Shown: positions 9,063 through 17,844 of the stretch, one piece after another
How positions within the stretch are numbered: the first letter of the stretch is position 1
How the letters are laid out: the number at the start of each line of letters is the position of its first letter
DNA from: Pasteurella sp049670895
GTDB lineage: Bacteria; Pseudomonadota; Gammaproteobacteria; Enterobacterales; Pasteurellaceae
NCBI RefSeq assembly: GCF_049670895.1
Contig: NZ_CP187170.1
Strand: one strand, 5' to 3'
Length of the DNA: 64,000 nt
Notes under the pieces: model-generated
Databases searched by the model: none
What the model was told of the DNA's origin: nothing
What the model saw: the letters and a program-made list of their open reading frames with translations, nothing else
Program-made: the position numbers and the translations under genes

Positions 9063-10463
9063 TTATTCCTCATGGGTAAACAAGGCTTCAATAAATTCAT
9101 CTGCCTTAAACTCACGCAAATCTTCGATTTTCTCGCCCACGCCAATATAGCGAATAGGCAAATTGAATTGATCTGCAATCGCAAAAATGACCCCACCTTT
9201 TGCGGTGCCATCTAATTTGGTTAAGCTAATGCCCGTTAACCCCACCGCTTCATGGAACAATTTCGCTTGGCTAATGGCATTTTGCCCTGTTCCTGCATCC
9301 AGAGTGAGCATAATTTCGTGCGGTGCGGTCTCATCATATTTTTTCATTACACGGACAATTTTTTTCAATTCATCCATTAAATGGTTTTTATTTTGTAAAC
9401 GCCCTGCGGTATCGGCAATCAACACATCTACACCACGCGCGGCTGCCGATTGCATCGCATCAAAAATCACAGATGCGGAATCCGCCCCCGTTGCCTGTGC
9501 CACCACAGGAATATGATTACGTTCGCCCCACACTTGTAATTGTTCTACCGCTGCGGCACGGAACGTATCCCCTGCGGCTAACATGACCGATTTCCCTTCC
9601 TGTTGGAATTTACGAGCTAATTTCCCGATGGTGGTGGTTTTCCCCACGCCATTGACCCCCACCATCAAAATCACATACGGTTTTTTACTATGGTCGATCA
9701 CTAAAGGCTGTGCCACTGGGGTTAAAATAGACGCCATTTCCACTTTTAATTGTTGATACAACAACTCGGCATCTTGTAACTGTTTACGGCTAGCATGTTG
9801 CGTTAAATTATGAATAATTTTGCTGGTTGTAGGCACACCTAAATCAGCCACTAAAAGCTGTTCTTCAAGTTCCTCAAATAATTCATCATCAATTTTCTTC
9901 CCTAAAAAGAAACTGCGAAAACCTGCCCCAATATTTTGTTTGGTTTTTAATAACCCTTTCACTAACCGACTAAAAAAGCCCCCTTCACTGGGTTTTTCTT
10001 GCTCTTGCGGATGGGGCTGTGCAGTCTCTACAAGGTTAACGGCGTTTTCTTCTTTTTGCTCTTCTTTCGCTTCTCGTGCGGTACTTTCAGGCTGTGTGTC
10101 ACTTTCTGTTTGAGGTTCAACCAATGAGACAGATGCCATCTCCTCGTTTTCCCTTGCCACATCCACCGCTACCGCCTCAAGCTTTTCTGCTTCAGGCGTG
10201 GTCGGCTGATCTGTGCTTTCTGCAAGATCTGATGGGCTTTTTGCTGCTTGCTCTGTGGTTTCTGGCAAACTCTTTTCAAAATCCACCGCACTTTGCACCG
10301 AGGTGTGTTCAGTGTCTGTAGTGTGATCCGTTTCGCTTGTAGGAGATGATGCAATTGAAGAGGGTGCTGAAGATGATTGTGTTTGTGCTTCGTCTTGAGT
10401 GTCTTTCTTCTTGCCTAAACCTAACCAAGACCAAAAGCCACCTTTTTTATTTTCCGACGCCAT
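9063..10463 (-). CDS. ftsY: Signal recognition particle receptor FtsY
   Basis: GTPase receptor that docks SRP-ribosome complexes at the inner membrane. The N-terminal ~165 residues form a long acidic, Glu/Gln/Ser/Thr-rich A domain of low complexity, variable between species. The NG domain follows: G1 GVNGVGKTTT near residue 269, DTAGRL near 352, TKLDGTAKGG near 416 and the closing GVGEKIEDLREF. 466 residues is close to E. coli FtsY. First gene of ftsYEX. In E. coli and H. influenzae rsmD is its divergent neighbour; here lipoprotein genes intervene. Confidence 0.96.
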   Translation of the reverse strand: MASENKKGGFWSWLGLGKKKDTQDEAQTQSSSAPSSIASSPTSETDHTTDTEHTSVQSAVDFEKSLPETTEQAAKSPSDLAESTDQPTTPEAEKLEAVAVDVARENEEMASVSLVEPQTESDTQPESTAREAKEEQKEENAVNLVETAQPHPQEQEKPSEGGFFSRLVKGLLKTKQNIGAGFRSFFLGKKIDDELFEELEEQLLVADLGVPTTSKIIHNLTQHASRKQLQDAELLYQQLKVEMASILTPVAQPLVIDHSKKPYVILMVGVNGVGKTTTIGKLARKFQQEGKSVMLAAGDTFRAAAVEQLQVWGERNHIPVVAQATGADSASVIFDAMQSAAARGVDVLIADTAGRLQNKNHLMDELKKIVRVMKKYDETAPHEIMLTLDAGTGQNAISQAKLFHEAVGLTGISLTKLDGTAKGGVIFAIADQFNLPIRYIGVGEKIEDLREFKADEFIEALFTHEE

Positions 10464-10680
10464 AATTCGCTCTCATTTAATTAACTATCTTAAGGGTAAA
10501 ATGAATAGGGCATTTTAACATTGAATAAAGGAAGATGAAAAAAATATCACCTAATTCACGAAAAATTGATTCAAATCAGCAAATTTTGCATGTAAAAAAA
10601 ATTAAAAGGTGTAAAATTCGCAACACTTTTAACTCAAGATGAGCGAACGCTTATTTTTAACATTATTCAAGGAGTAGAAT

Positions 10681-11808
10681 ATGAAAAAGTCAATCATCAA
10701 AATGAGTACATTAGGATTATCAACCCTGTTAGTCGCTTGTGGCGGCTGTGGTGGCGGTGCAGCTAACGCCCCAGCTGACAATGCAGCACAACCAATCAAT
10801 CCACAAGTGCAAGCACTGCCACAGACTCAATCTCAAACCCCACCAAAGAAAAGTGAGAAGACCGAAACTGCACCAAAAGCAGAAGCAAACGTGTCTGAAG
10901 GCAATAAGAAAAACCCGACTGAACTGACTGTTCAAGTGTCATCATCACAGCCACTAGCTGTATCTGAGCCACCTAAAGCTGAAAATCAACCAAACGTGGG
11001 AGAAAGTGCACAATCGCAAGATCGAAATAAGCGTGATGTGGCAGAAATGAATCAATCAAGAACAAATGTTTGGACTGGGCGTTGTGAAACGAAGGATTTT
11101 TGTACTGTGGGTGGGAATGGAAAAACGGCTCTTGTTTATAAGCTCTCAAATTTTGAAGATAAAAAGTTTTCAACGGTGGAAAAAACAAAAGGAACAGAAC
11201 AAGAATTAGTTCTTACTTTAAATAATATAGATGATGTAAAAAATAATACTAAATCAAAAAACTCTGGTGAGAATTATTCTTTCTATTTATTAGGTGGTGA
11301 TGATGGTGATTTTTATTTTGGTTACCGCCAACGAGCAAATAGCGAAGGTTCAGGAATTCAGTATGATTTATTGTATTCCATTAATAATGATGTGATTAAT
11401 GATAATATTCCAGCAAATTATTCTGCTCAGTATAGTAAAAATAACGGGTTCATTTATGCCCCTCTCAGTTTCTCAAAGGCTTCAGATAATCAACAGAAGA
11501 GAACGGGGAATGTTAATTTAACTTACACAGAAGGGAAAGTAGAAGGAAAAGTTTATAATCCAAATGAACAAACCAATGCTATTTTTAACATTACAGGTAA
11601 TGGCACAAGCTTAGTTGTTGAATCAACAGAGGATATTGTAGGTTCAGGTTCTGCTATTTCTCCCAAACAAAAAGGAACTATTAATGTTCACTTTATTGAC
11701 TCATCTAAAGGTGCAAACGACCATAAATATCTGCTAGGTTCTGGGAAAAGTGATGGTGGCAGTAATCAAACAGGCTGGGTTGGCGTGCTTTTTGCAGAAA
11801 AAAAGTAA
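10681..11808 (+). CDS. Slam-dependent-type surface lipoprotein 1
   Basis: A 375-residue lipoprotein. The signal peptide ends in a lipobox STLLVAC-GG, so Cys20 is the lipidated residue. A Pro/Gln/Lys/Glu-rich flexible linker of about 110 residues follows. The folded part has the signatures of the TbpB-type barrel domain used by Slam clients: FYFGYRQRA, GNVNLTYTEGKVEGKV, INVHFID and a terminal GWVGVLFAEKK. Two cysteines (GRC..DFC) open the folded part, spaced as in its neighbour. SD GGAGTAGAAT precedes the ATG. It is paralogous to the products of the two lipoprotein genes downstream, and its likely translocon is the Slam gene at 13905. The ligand is unknown; transferrin, haem-protein or complement-regulator binding are precedents for the class. 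Confidence 0.82.
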   Translation: MKKSIIKMSTLGLSTLLVACGGCGGGAANAPADNAAQPINPQVQALPQTQSQTPPKKSEKTETAPKAEANVSEGNKKNPTELTVQVSSSQPLAVSEPPKAENQPNVGESAQSQDRNKRDVAEMNQSRTNVWTGRCETKDFCTVGGNGKTALVYKLSNFEDKKFSTVEKTKGTEQELVLTLNNIDDVKNNTKSKNSGENYSFYLLGGDDGDFYFGYRQRANSEGSGIQYDLLYSINNDVINDNIPANYSAQYSKNNGFIYAPLSFSKASDNQQKRTGNVNLTYTEGKVEGKVYNPNEQTNAIFNITGNGTSLVVESTEDIVGSGSAISPKQKGTINVHFIDSSKGANDHKYLLGSGKSDGGSNQTGWVGVLFAEKK

Positions 11809-11825
11809 AATAAATAATCTATATT

Positions 11826-11846
11826 AAGGCGGAAATATTCCGCCTT
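11826..11846 (+). terminator. Terminator after surface lipoprotein 1
   Basis: 9-bp stem AAGGCGGAA/TTCCGCCTT with a 3-base loop followed by ATTTTTT. Confidence 0.85.
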
Positions 11847-11906
11847 ATTTTTTCTATTTTTCAACCACCCTCGCCTACATTTTCACCACACTAACATAAA
11901 ATAACG

Positions 11907-11935
11907 TTACTTTCCTGAATCGTTACGGTTATAAT
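11907..11935 (+). promoter_or_regulatory. Possible promoter of surface lipoprotein 2
   Basis: A perfect TATAAT at 11930-11935 with a weak -35 (TTACTT, 11907-11912) 17 bases upstream, about 100 bases before the lipoprotein ATG and beyond the previous terminator. The weak -35 leaves room for an activator; no binding site was identified. Confidence 0.4.
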
Positions 11936-12035
11936 TATGGATAATTTTTATGCATGTCATAAAATATTCATGGCGTATGAGGAAGTCACACGCAGCACCA
12001 ATGATATTTAGTTTGAATACAGAAAAGGAATCCTT

Positions 12036-13073
12036 ATGAATCGTATAATGAAAGTGAGTCTGCTATTTGGTTTATCCAGTTTATTAATCGCTTGTGGCGG
12101 TGGGAGCGATACCCCACCTATTCCAGACAATGCCCCTAGTGATATAGCCAATATCAACCCATCTGATATTCCAAATCTCCCTTCAGAATCTAATCCTCCT
12201 TCAACCAGAAAGCAGGAGAACACCGAATCAACCACAAAAAAAGACAACGATGTCAACACAAAAGATAAATTGCTTGACCCCTCTGTCAATTCACAGATTA
12301 CCCGTAGAATACCAAAAAATAAAAATTTAGCACTTTTAGGAGAACTTGGTGGTTACTTTTCAGTTAGCTGTGTCTCTCCAAGTGATGATTGTTCTGCTAA
12401 AGATGCAGGTGATAAGCAAATTAATGTTTATACCTTCACCACAGAGACCGATGATCAAAATCGAGTAAAAACAACGGAGCATATTCAACAACTTGAGCTA
12501 AAAGAGAGAGAATTGAGTGGAGAGGGTTATAAATTTACCTTATTAGAGAATCAAAAAGCTTATTATGGTTATCGCCAACGTGCACAAATAGATAAGCTAG
12601 GGCGTCATTATCAATTTATTTATTCCGTCGACAGTGATGTGATTCAAGATTTGCCATTAGAACCACATTACACTGCAAACTATAAAGGCGAATTTCTTTA
12701 TAGCCCATACAGTTTGTCAGATCAGACTAGCAATAATGTTGTGAAATCGGGCGAAGCGGAAGTAGCTTATAAAAACGGTGATGTCACGGGTAAGATTTAC
12801 AATAAAGGTCATAAGGAGCAAGGGCTATTTGATATTACAGGTAAAGACAGAAATTTAGTGATTACCTCGAATAAAGATATTGCAGCTCATTCAAACACCA
12901 ATATTAGCCCTAACCAAAAGGCTGGGATGTCAGTCACCTTTGTCTCACCAGAGAAATACGATCGCGAACGTAAATATCTGTTTGGTGCGGTAAAAGCCAC
13001 ACCAAGCCAAGGCACTCACACAAAAGACGTTGGGTTTGTGGGTGTTTTATATGCAGAAAAGCAAGATAAATAA
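12036..13073 (+). CDS. Slam-dependent-type surface lipoprotein 2
   Basis: A 345-residue lipoprotein and clear paralogue of the preceding one. The lipobox is SSLLIAC-GG (Cys20), then comes a Pro/Ser/Asp-rich linker of about 75 residues. The folded region repeats the same landmarks in order: two cysteines (VSC..DDC), AYYGYRQRA, YSVDSDVIQD, GEAEVAYKNGDVTGKIYN, LFDITGK, MSVTFVSPE and a terminal VGFVGVLYAEKQ. It lies between its own candidate promoter and a terminator, so it is probably transcribed separately. Sequence divergence from lipoprotein 1 is large outside these blocks, consistent with diversified surface-exposed antigens. Function beyond Slam-type surface display is not determinable. Confidence 0.82.
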   Translation: MNRIMKVSLLFGLSSLLIACGGGSDTPPIPDNAPSDIANINPSDIPNLPSESNPPSTRKQENTESTTKKDNDVNTKDKLLDPSVNSQITRRIPKNKNLALLGELGGYFSVSCVSPSDDCSAKDAGDKQINVYTFTTETDDQNRVKTTEHIQQLELKERELSGEGYKFTLLENQKAYYGYRQRAQIDKLGRHYQFIYSVDSDVIQDLPLEPHYTANYKGEFLYSPYSLSDQTSNNVVKSGEAEVAYKNGDVTGKIYNKGHKEQGLFDITGKDRNLVITSNKDIAAHSNTNISPNQKAGMSVTFVSPEKYDRERKYLFGAVKATPSQGTHTKDVGFVGVLYAEKQDK

Positions 13074-13132
13074 CCCTTAGCCTAGAAAAACAAGACAAGG
13101 CGAGAATTCTTCTTTAAACTTAACAACCTAAT

Positions 13133-13154
13133 TTAGGGCGGTATTCCGCCCTAA
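13133..13154 (+). terminator. Terminator after surface lipoprotein 2
   Basis: 9-bp stem TTAGGGCGG/CCGCCCTAA with a 4-base loop, followed by a T-rich stretch (TCTCATTTT). Confidence 0.75.
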
Positions 13155-13207
13155 TCTCATTTTAACTTCGCCTTATCATAGGCACTTGAAAACAGAACCT
13201 TCCTGAA

Positions 13208-13807
13208 ATGATGAAAAAAAAATCTCCCTCTCACACCTTAAAAGGTGAAGTGCGTATTATTGCGGGTTTATGGCGTGGACGTAAGTTGCCTGTGCTTTCC
13301 TCCGAAGGATTACGCCCAACAGGTGATCGGGTAAAAGAAACCTTATTTAACTGGCTGATGCCTTATATTGTCGATGCCGTCTGCTTAGATTGCTTTGCAG
13401 GCAGTGGCTCTCTCGGCATAGAAGCCCTGTCTCGCCAAGCCAAACAGGTAACCTTTTTAGAAAAGGAAAAAACTGTGGCAATACAGCTCAGTAAAAACCT
13501 CGCTAGCTTAAAATGCGATGACAAACAAGCCAAAGTGATCAATCAAAACAGTTTGCTATTTTTAAATCAACCCCAAAATCAACCGCACTTTGATATTGTG
13601 TTTATTGATCCGCCTTTTCACTTTGGTTTCGCCCAACAAACCATCGATCTGTTAGCACAACATCATTGGCTTAAACCTGAGGCGTTGGTTTATGTGGAAA
13701 CGGAAAAAGATCAGCCCATTCATACGCCAGACAATTGGGTGGTATTAAAAGAAAAGATCACTGGGCAAGTCTTCTATCGCTTATATTGCTCGGCAAAAAA
13801 CGCCTAA
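13208..13807 (+). CDS. rsmD: 16S rRNA (guanine-966-N2)-methyltransferase RsmD
   Basis: Methylates N2 of G966 of 16S rRNA using S-adenosylmethionine. 199 residues, standard length. The N-terminal RIIAGLWRGRKLP and RPTGDRVKETLFNWL motifs are diagnostic. The SAM-binding loop LDCFAGSGSLGIEALSR is near residues 60-76 and the catalytic DPPF tetrad (FIDPPFHFG) near 136. An uptake-signal 9-mer is inside the gene at 13582. In relatives it sits directly next to ftsY; here it is flanked on both sides by lipoprotein/Slam genes. Confidence 0.94.
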   Translation: MMKKKSPSHTLKGEVRIIAGLWRGRKLPVLSSEGLRPTGDRVKETLFNWLMPYIVDAVCLDCFAGSGSLGIEALSRQAKQVTFLEKEKTVAIQLSKNLASLKCDDKQAKVINQNSLLFLNQPQNQPHFDIVFIDPPFHFGFAQQTIDLLAQHHWLKPEALVYVETEKDQPIHTPDNWVVLKEKITGQVFYRLYCSAKNA

Positions 13808-13904
13808 TCCACAACAGAATTCCCCTATTTTTTATGTGGTATGACTTGTTCTCCATGCCATTTTTCTGTATTATCCTGCGCCTTATTTTTGGAATGACTA
13901 TATT

Positions 13905-15425
13905 ATGAAACATAAAACGCTTTCTTTTTTAACCACTTCTGGCTCTTTATGCCTCATCTCAAGCCTGATCAGTGCAATGGCTTGGGCAGACAAAGTGATT
14001 ACGGTGGACAATACTCGCCCAGATGAAACCTTTCGCCCCGCCTCCACCTTACCCCCTAAACACATGTCTTCCCAAACTCGCACTTCTGGTTCTGATAATA
14101 CGCCAAGCAACCAACTTTCCTTAACCGCAGAACAGTTAAGTCAACGACCAGATTTAGTGATTCGGGCATTAATCCCCGCATTAAAAAATAATGATCAGCG
14201 TGGCGTGGAGCTGTTATTGCCTATTTATGAAAAATTAGCTGAACAAGATCCGCTATTACTCAAATGGGCAAAAGCCATGGTGGCAAAGAAACAAGGCAAT
14301 TTAAGTCAATCTATCCGACTTTATCGTGAAATCATTGCCCAAGAACCCAAACTTCAACCAGCACGTTTACAACTTGCCATTGCCTTGACACAAAACCGTG
14401 AATATGAAGCGGCAACAGGGCAATTTAACCAATTGCGTGCAGAAAATTTACCGCCCCAACTCACACAAATTATTGATGGCTATCTCAGTGCCATTCAGGA
14501 ACAAGATAGTTGGAATATTTATGGTGGCGGCAATTATTTACGTGAAAAAAATGTGAATAATGCCCCTAAAAAAGGCACCAAAGCCGATGGTTTTACCCCC
14601 TCTAGCCAACCTGAAGCGGCTGAAGGCATCAGTTATTATGTCGGTGCGACAAAAACATGGTCCTTAGCAAAAGGTTTCTTTGCCGAGTTTAATGGCGATA
14701 TTAACGGTAAATATTACTGGGATAATCATAAATATGATGAATTTTCGTCACGCATTGGTTTAGGTGCAGGCTACCGCAACGTGCAAACAGAAGCCAAACT
14801 CATCCCTTATATGGAGCAGTTTTGGTATGTTGGTGGCGAAAATGCAAAAGAAAATGACCGCACTTTACATCGCTATTCGAAAACCAGTGGCGTGTCATTT
14901 ATGCTTGACCATTGGTTAAAGCAAAACTGGAAAGTTTCCACCATACTTGAATATGGTGAACAACGTTACCTCAATCCTGAACGTAAAAAATCAAACGGTA
15001 ATCTTTATTCCCTATCCAATACCTTAATGTATTTCCCAAATAGCCAACAATATTGGTTTATTGGGGGGGATTGGTATCGCAAAAATGCACATTGGAAAGC
15101 CAATGCGTTTGATCGCCGTGGTGTGCGTTTAGGTTGGGGGCAAGAGTGGCCAAAAGGGATTTCAACCCGCTTGCAAGTTAATTATGCCAAACGTTCATAT
15201 CGCATGCCGTCAGCAAGACAAGATGCGATTTTTGCACCAAATTTCTTTAAATTTGCACAAAAAAATCATGAATATGGCATAAATCTCACAATATGGCATC
15301 GTAGTATTCACTGGCTAGGGATTACGCCAAAAATTACGTGGTCATATCAGAAAACTGACAGCAATAACCCTTTTGCACGTTATGATCGTAATCGGATTTA
15401 TTTGAGTGTCAGTAAGAACTTTTAA
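13905..15425 (+). CDS. Slam-type outer-membrane lipoprotein translocon (surface lipoprotein assembly modifier)
   Basis: A 506-residue protein with a signal peptide (residues 1-29, cleavage after MAWA). An N-terminal helical TPR-like domain spans about residues 70-195 (repeats around LRIALTQNREYEAA-type helices), and the C-terminal half is rich in aromatic beta strands (DUF560-type barrel), starting at WNIYGGGNYLREK near residue 200 and ending in the aromatic terminal strand YLSVSKNF. This layout is that of Slam proteins, which in Neisseria and Pasteurellaceae move TbpB-like lipoproteins to the cell surface. Three candidate clients surround it, one starting only 29 bases downstream. Its specificity among them cannot be told. 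The alternative, a generic TPR porin, is less likely given the neighbours. Confidence 0.88.
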   Translation: MKHKTLSFLTTSGSLCLISSLISAMAWADKVITVDNTRPDETFRPASTLPPKHMSSQTRTSGSDNTPSNQLSLTAEQLSQRPDLVIRALIPALKNNDQRGVELLLPIYEKLAEQDPLLLKWAKAMVAKKQGNLSQSIRLYREIIAQEPKLQPARLQLAIALTQNREYEAATGQFNQLRAENLPPQLTQIIDGYLSAIQEQDSWNIYGGGNYLREKNVNNAPKKGTKADGFTPSSQPEAAEGISYYVGATKTWSLAKGFFAEFNGDINGKYYWDNHKYDEFSSRIGLGAGYRNVQTEAKLIPYMEQFWYVGGENAKENDRTLHRYSKTSGVSFMLDHWLKQNWKVSTILEYGEQRYLNPERKKSNGNLYSLSNTLMYFPNSQQYWFIGGDWYRKNAHWKANAFDRRGVRLGWGQEWPKGISTRLQVNYAKRSYRMPSARQDAIFAPNFFKFAQKNHEYGINLTIWHRSIHWLGITPKITWSYQKTDSNNPFARYDRNRIYLSVSKNF

Positions 15426-15454
15426 TTTTTTACTTTTTTCTGAAAGGAATAAAT

Positions 15455-16450
15455 ATGACAAATTCTGCTTATAAAGCACTCACCCTTTTCTGTCTTTCTT
15501 CTCTTGTCGTCGCTTGTGGTGGTGGCGGTGGGCATGGTGGGAACAACCCTAACCAGCCTGTTGCTGTGGATAACCAAGCAGACGCACCTACCTTAGCGGT
15601 TGTTGCACAACCCCAAGAAGTGGCACAACCTGAAAACAATGTGCATGTTGCTTCACCTGCCAATAAAGTGGATTTTTATTCTGCAAAACCACAAACCAAC
15701 CAGCCTAAAACCCCTTTCGATAAAAAAGATCCTACTTGGTATGGGGAATCTGTCTCTAAAGGCGTAAGTGCCGATTTTTCTTATCATAAAGACGCAGTGC
15801 CAACCTATTTCTTATACGAAAATCCAAAAGCCGTGGCAGAAGAAGATCCAAACATCATTAAAAAAGAGATTAAAGAAATCACACTGACAAAAGGCATTAA
15901 TCAAGACAGTCAATCAGGGCCACATTACGTTTTCAATTTACTTGATGAAGATGTGTATTATGGCTTCTACCGCAATACACAAGATATGAATCGAGTGGAA
16001 AATATTTATGTGTATGCCTTTAAAAAAGAAAACGAAAATCACAATAATCTCCATCAACTTACGGCTCATTACGAAGGCAAATTTTTATTCGCCACCTCAA
16101 CCAACCCTAATCTCCCTGTAACAGGAAGAGCTTCGCTCAATTACAAAGCGGGTAAAGCGACTGGTCAAATTTTAGAGCGTGATAGTGATGAAAAATTATT
16201 TGAAATTAGCATCGACGAAAAACCAAACCAAGCGGTACTCAGCCCAAAAGTGAAATTTTTACCAGGTTCTTTTGTTGAGCTAGATACGCGTGCCTATTCA
16301 CCCGATCGCATTGCAGTAGATTTACACTTTATTAAAGGTGAAGATAATCAAGATCACAAATACATTGTCGGCAAAGGTGGAAATGAAAAATACTGGGGTG
16401 TATTAGGTCTTGAGAAAAAAGAGGCTCAACAACCGAGCAAAACTAAATAA
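15455..16450 (+). CDS. Slam-dependent-type surface lipoprotein 3
   Basis: A 331-residue lipoprotein with lipobox SSLVVAC-GG (Cys21), a glycine-rich start and a Pro/Gln/Ala-rich linker to about residue 85. The folded portion carries the same barrel-type landmarks as the two upstream paralogues (VYYGFYRNT, GRASLNYKAGKATGQI, IAVDLHFIKGEDNQDHKY) and ends in YWGVLGLEKK plus a short polar tail. It lacks the cysteine pair seen in lipoproteins 1 and 2. SD GAAAGGAAT precedes the ATG. The 29-base gap from the Slam gene indicates one operon, so this is the most likely cognate client. Confidence 0.83.
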   Translation: MTNSAYKALTLFCLSSLVVACGGGGGHGGNNPNQPVAVDNQADAPTLAVVAQPQEVAQPENNVHVASPANKVDFYSAKPQTNQPKTPFDKKDPTWYGESVSKGVSADFSYHKDAVPTYFLYENPKAVAEEDPNIIKKEIKEITLTKGINQDSQSGPHYVFNLLDEDVYYGFYRNTQDMNRVENIYVYAFKKENENHNNLHQLTAHYEGKFLFATSTNPNLPVTGRASLNYKAGKATGQILERDSDEKLFEISIDEKPNQAVLSPKVKFLPGSFVELDTRAYSPDRIAVDLHFIKGEDNQDHKYIVGKGGNEKYWGVLGLEKKEAQQPSKTK

Positions 16451-16544
16451 TCTCAAATAAACCAACAGGTTTTATCATAGAGAAAATAATAAAGTGCGGT
16501 ACCTTTTAAAAAAATTTAAAAATTACGCATTGTTTATTATACAT

Positions 16545-16586
16545 AAAAGCGTTACTTACCCTGTAAAAAAGATAAGTAACGCTTTT
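16545..16586 (+). terminator. Terminator of the Slam-lipoprotein operon
   Basis: Perfect 14-bp stem AAAAGCGTTACTTA/TAAGTAACGCTTTT with a 14-base loop and a T run, about 95 bases after the lipoprotein 3 stop. The interval up to the insertion sequence (16590-16745) shows nothing further. Confidence 0.85.
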
Positions 16587-17146
16587 TTACTTAATCCATG
16601 TCATTTATTAATTTTCTTTTCAGTTTACTAAATAACCTTTCTAACTAATTTATCACTTTAGCAATATTAGGCAATTCCCTGAATTTTGATAATATTTATC
16701 TCGTATTATGCTAACCATCATTATGTTTAACTGAACATTTATATTGGGGATGTCCTAGATAACTAGACCAAATACCCTTTAACTAATTGTTTTAGAATGG
16801 AAATTTGAGATTTTAAGTGACTGTGATTAAAACGCCATTCGCATTCCTTCAAATACAGCTCAAAATGAGCTTTGAGAATACCATTAAATTTGCGTAAATG
16901 GCGTTTCAACAGCCCGAATACCACAGTTTTACCCCTTGCACCACGTCCACGTTGCCTTTTCGTGTACCACCAAAATAGCTTTTGTCGGCTTCTATTTCCC
17001 CATCAAACATCTCCAAATGTAGGCCGTTTTGATAGATGAGTAATCTCAAGCGATGAAAATAGTAAGCGACAGTCGTTTTATTTACATTCACTAATTCAGC
17101 AGCTGTTCTCGCAGTAACACATGCAACAAACAACCCAATAAGTTTA

Positions 17147-17844
17147 GGGGCTGTAGTAGATTAGCCCTAAATTTCACACCATTTTAAGTTGTTCTTTTGG
17201 TGTCCCAAAGTTAAACCGAAACTCACATTCTTTCAAGAATAAAGGAAAGTTTTTTCGGTTAATTCCGTTGTATTTTCGCAGAATTCGCTTCGCTTGATTC
17301 CAAAAATTTTCAATGCCGTTGATGTGATTTTGTTTCACCGCAAACAGCTCGGAATGATTTATTCGCTCGTGATGAAATTCGCTCACATCTAGGGTGTCAT
17401 AACTGCGATAAGTATCCGTAACCCAGCTGTCAGGCTTAATTTTCCTTTTAATAACAGGCAGTACGTTTCACTCTTGGTATTTTCGACCACAAGGGTAAAT
17501 ACCTTTCCTTGTCGTTTTAGCAACCCGAAAACAGCCACTTTTCCTGCAGCTCCCCGCCCTCGTTTCCCCTTGCGATGACCACCAAAATAGCTTTCATCCA
17601 GTTCAATTTTACCTTCGAAAACCTCATCAGCTTCAAGGGCTAAATGATGCTCAATCACAAGCCGAATTTTATGGTAAAAAAGAGCTGCTGTATTGGGTTG
17701 AATCTCCAACAAATCTGCCGCCGTTCTAGCGGTGACTTCTGCTACAAAAAATTCAAGGAGTTTTTCCTGAGTAGATTTCTTTAATTTACAATGAGTTATT
17801 TTCATTTTTGTAGTATATCATTGATGCTAATCTACTACAGTCCC
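17147..17844 (-). mobile_element. Inner IS1016-type element with 8-bp target duplication
   Basis: 698-bp element with 19-bp inverted repeats (GGGGCTGTAGTAGATTAGC against GGGACTGTAGTAGATTAGC, one mismatch). It is flanked by identical direct repeats TAAGTTTA at 17139-17146 and 17845-17852. Length, repeat type and 8-bp duplication fit the IS1595 family. It sits inside the transposase gene of another IS1016-like element. Confidence 0.92.
17174..17805 (-). pseudogene. IS1016-type transposase, one-base frameshift
   Basis: Minus-strand ATG at 17805 starts MKITHCKLKKSTQEKLLEFF, followed by a helix-turn-helix-like VTARTAADLL, the acidic motif ELDESYFGGHRKGKRGRG and KVAVFGLLKRQGK. Near 17465 the text ACGTACTG needs one extra T to stay in frame. 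With it the protein runs on through KPDSWVTDTYRSYDTLDVSEFHH and HINGIENFW to the stop at 17174, about 211 residues, full length. The lesion is a single base, so it is either a recent inactivation or a sequencing error. Confidence 0.88.
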
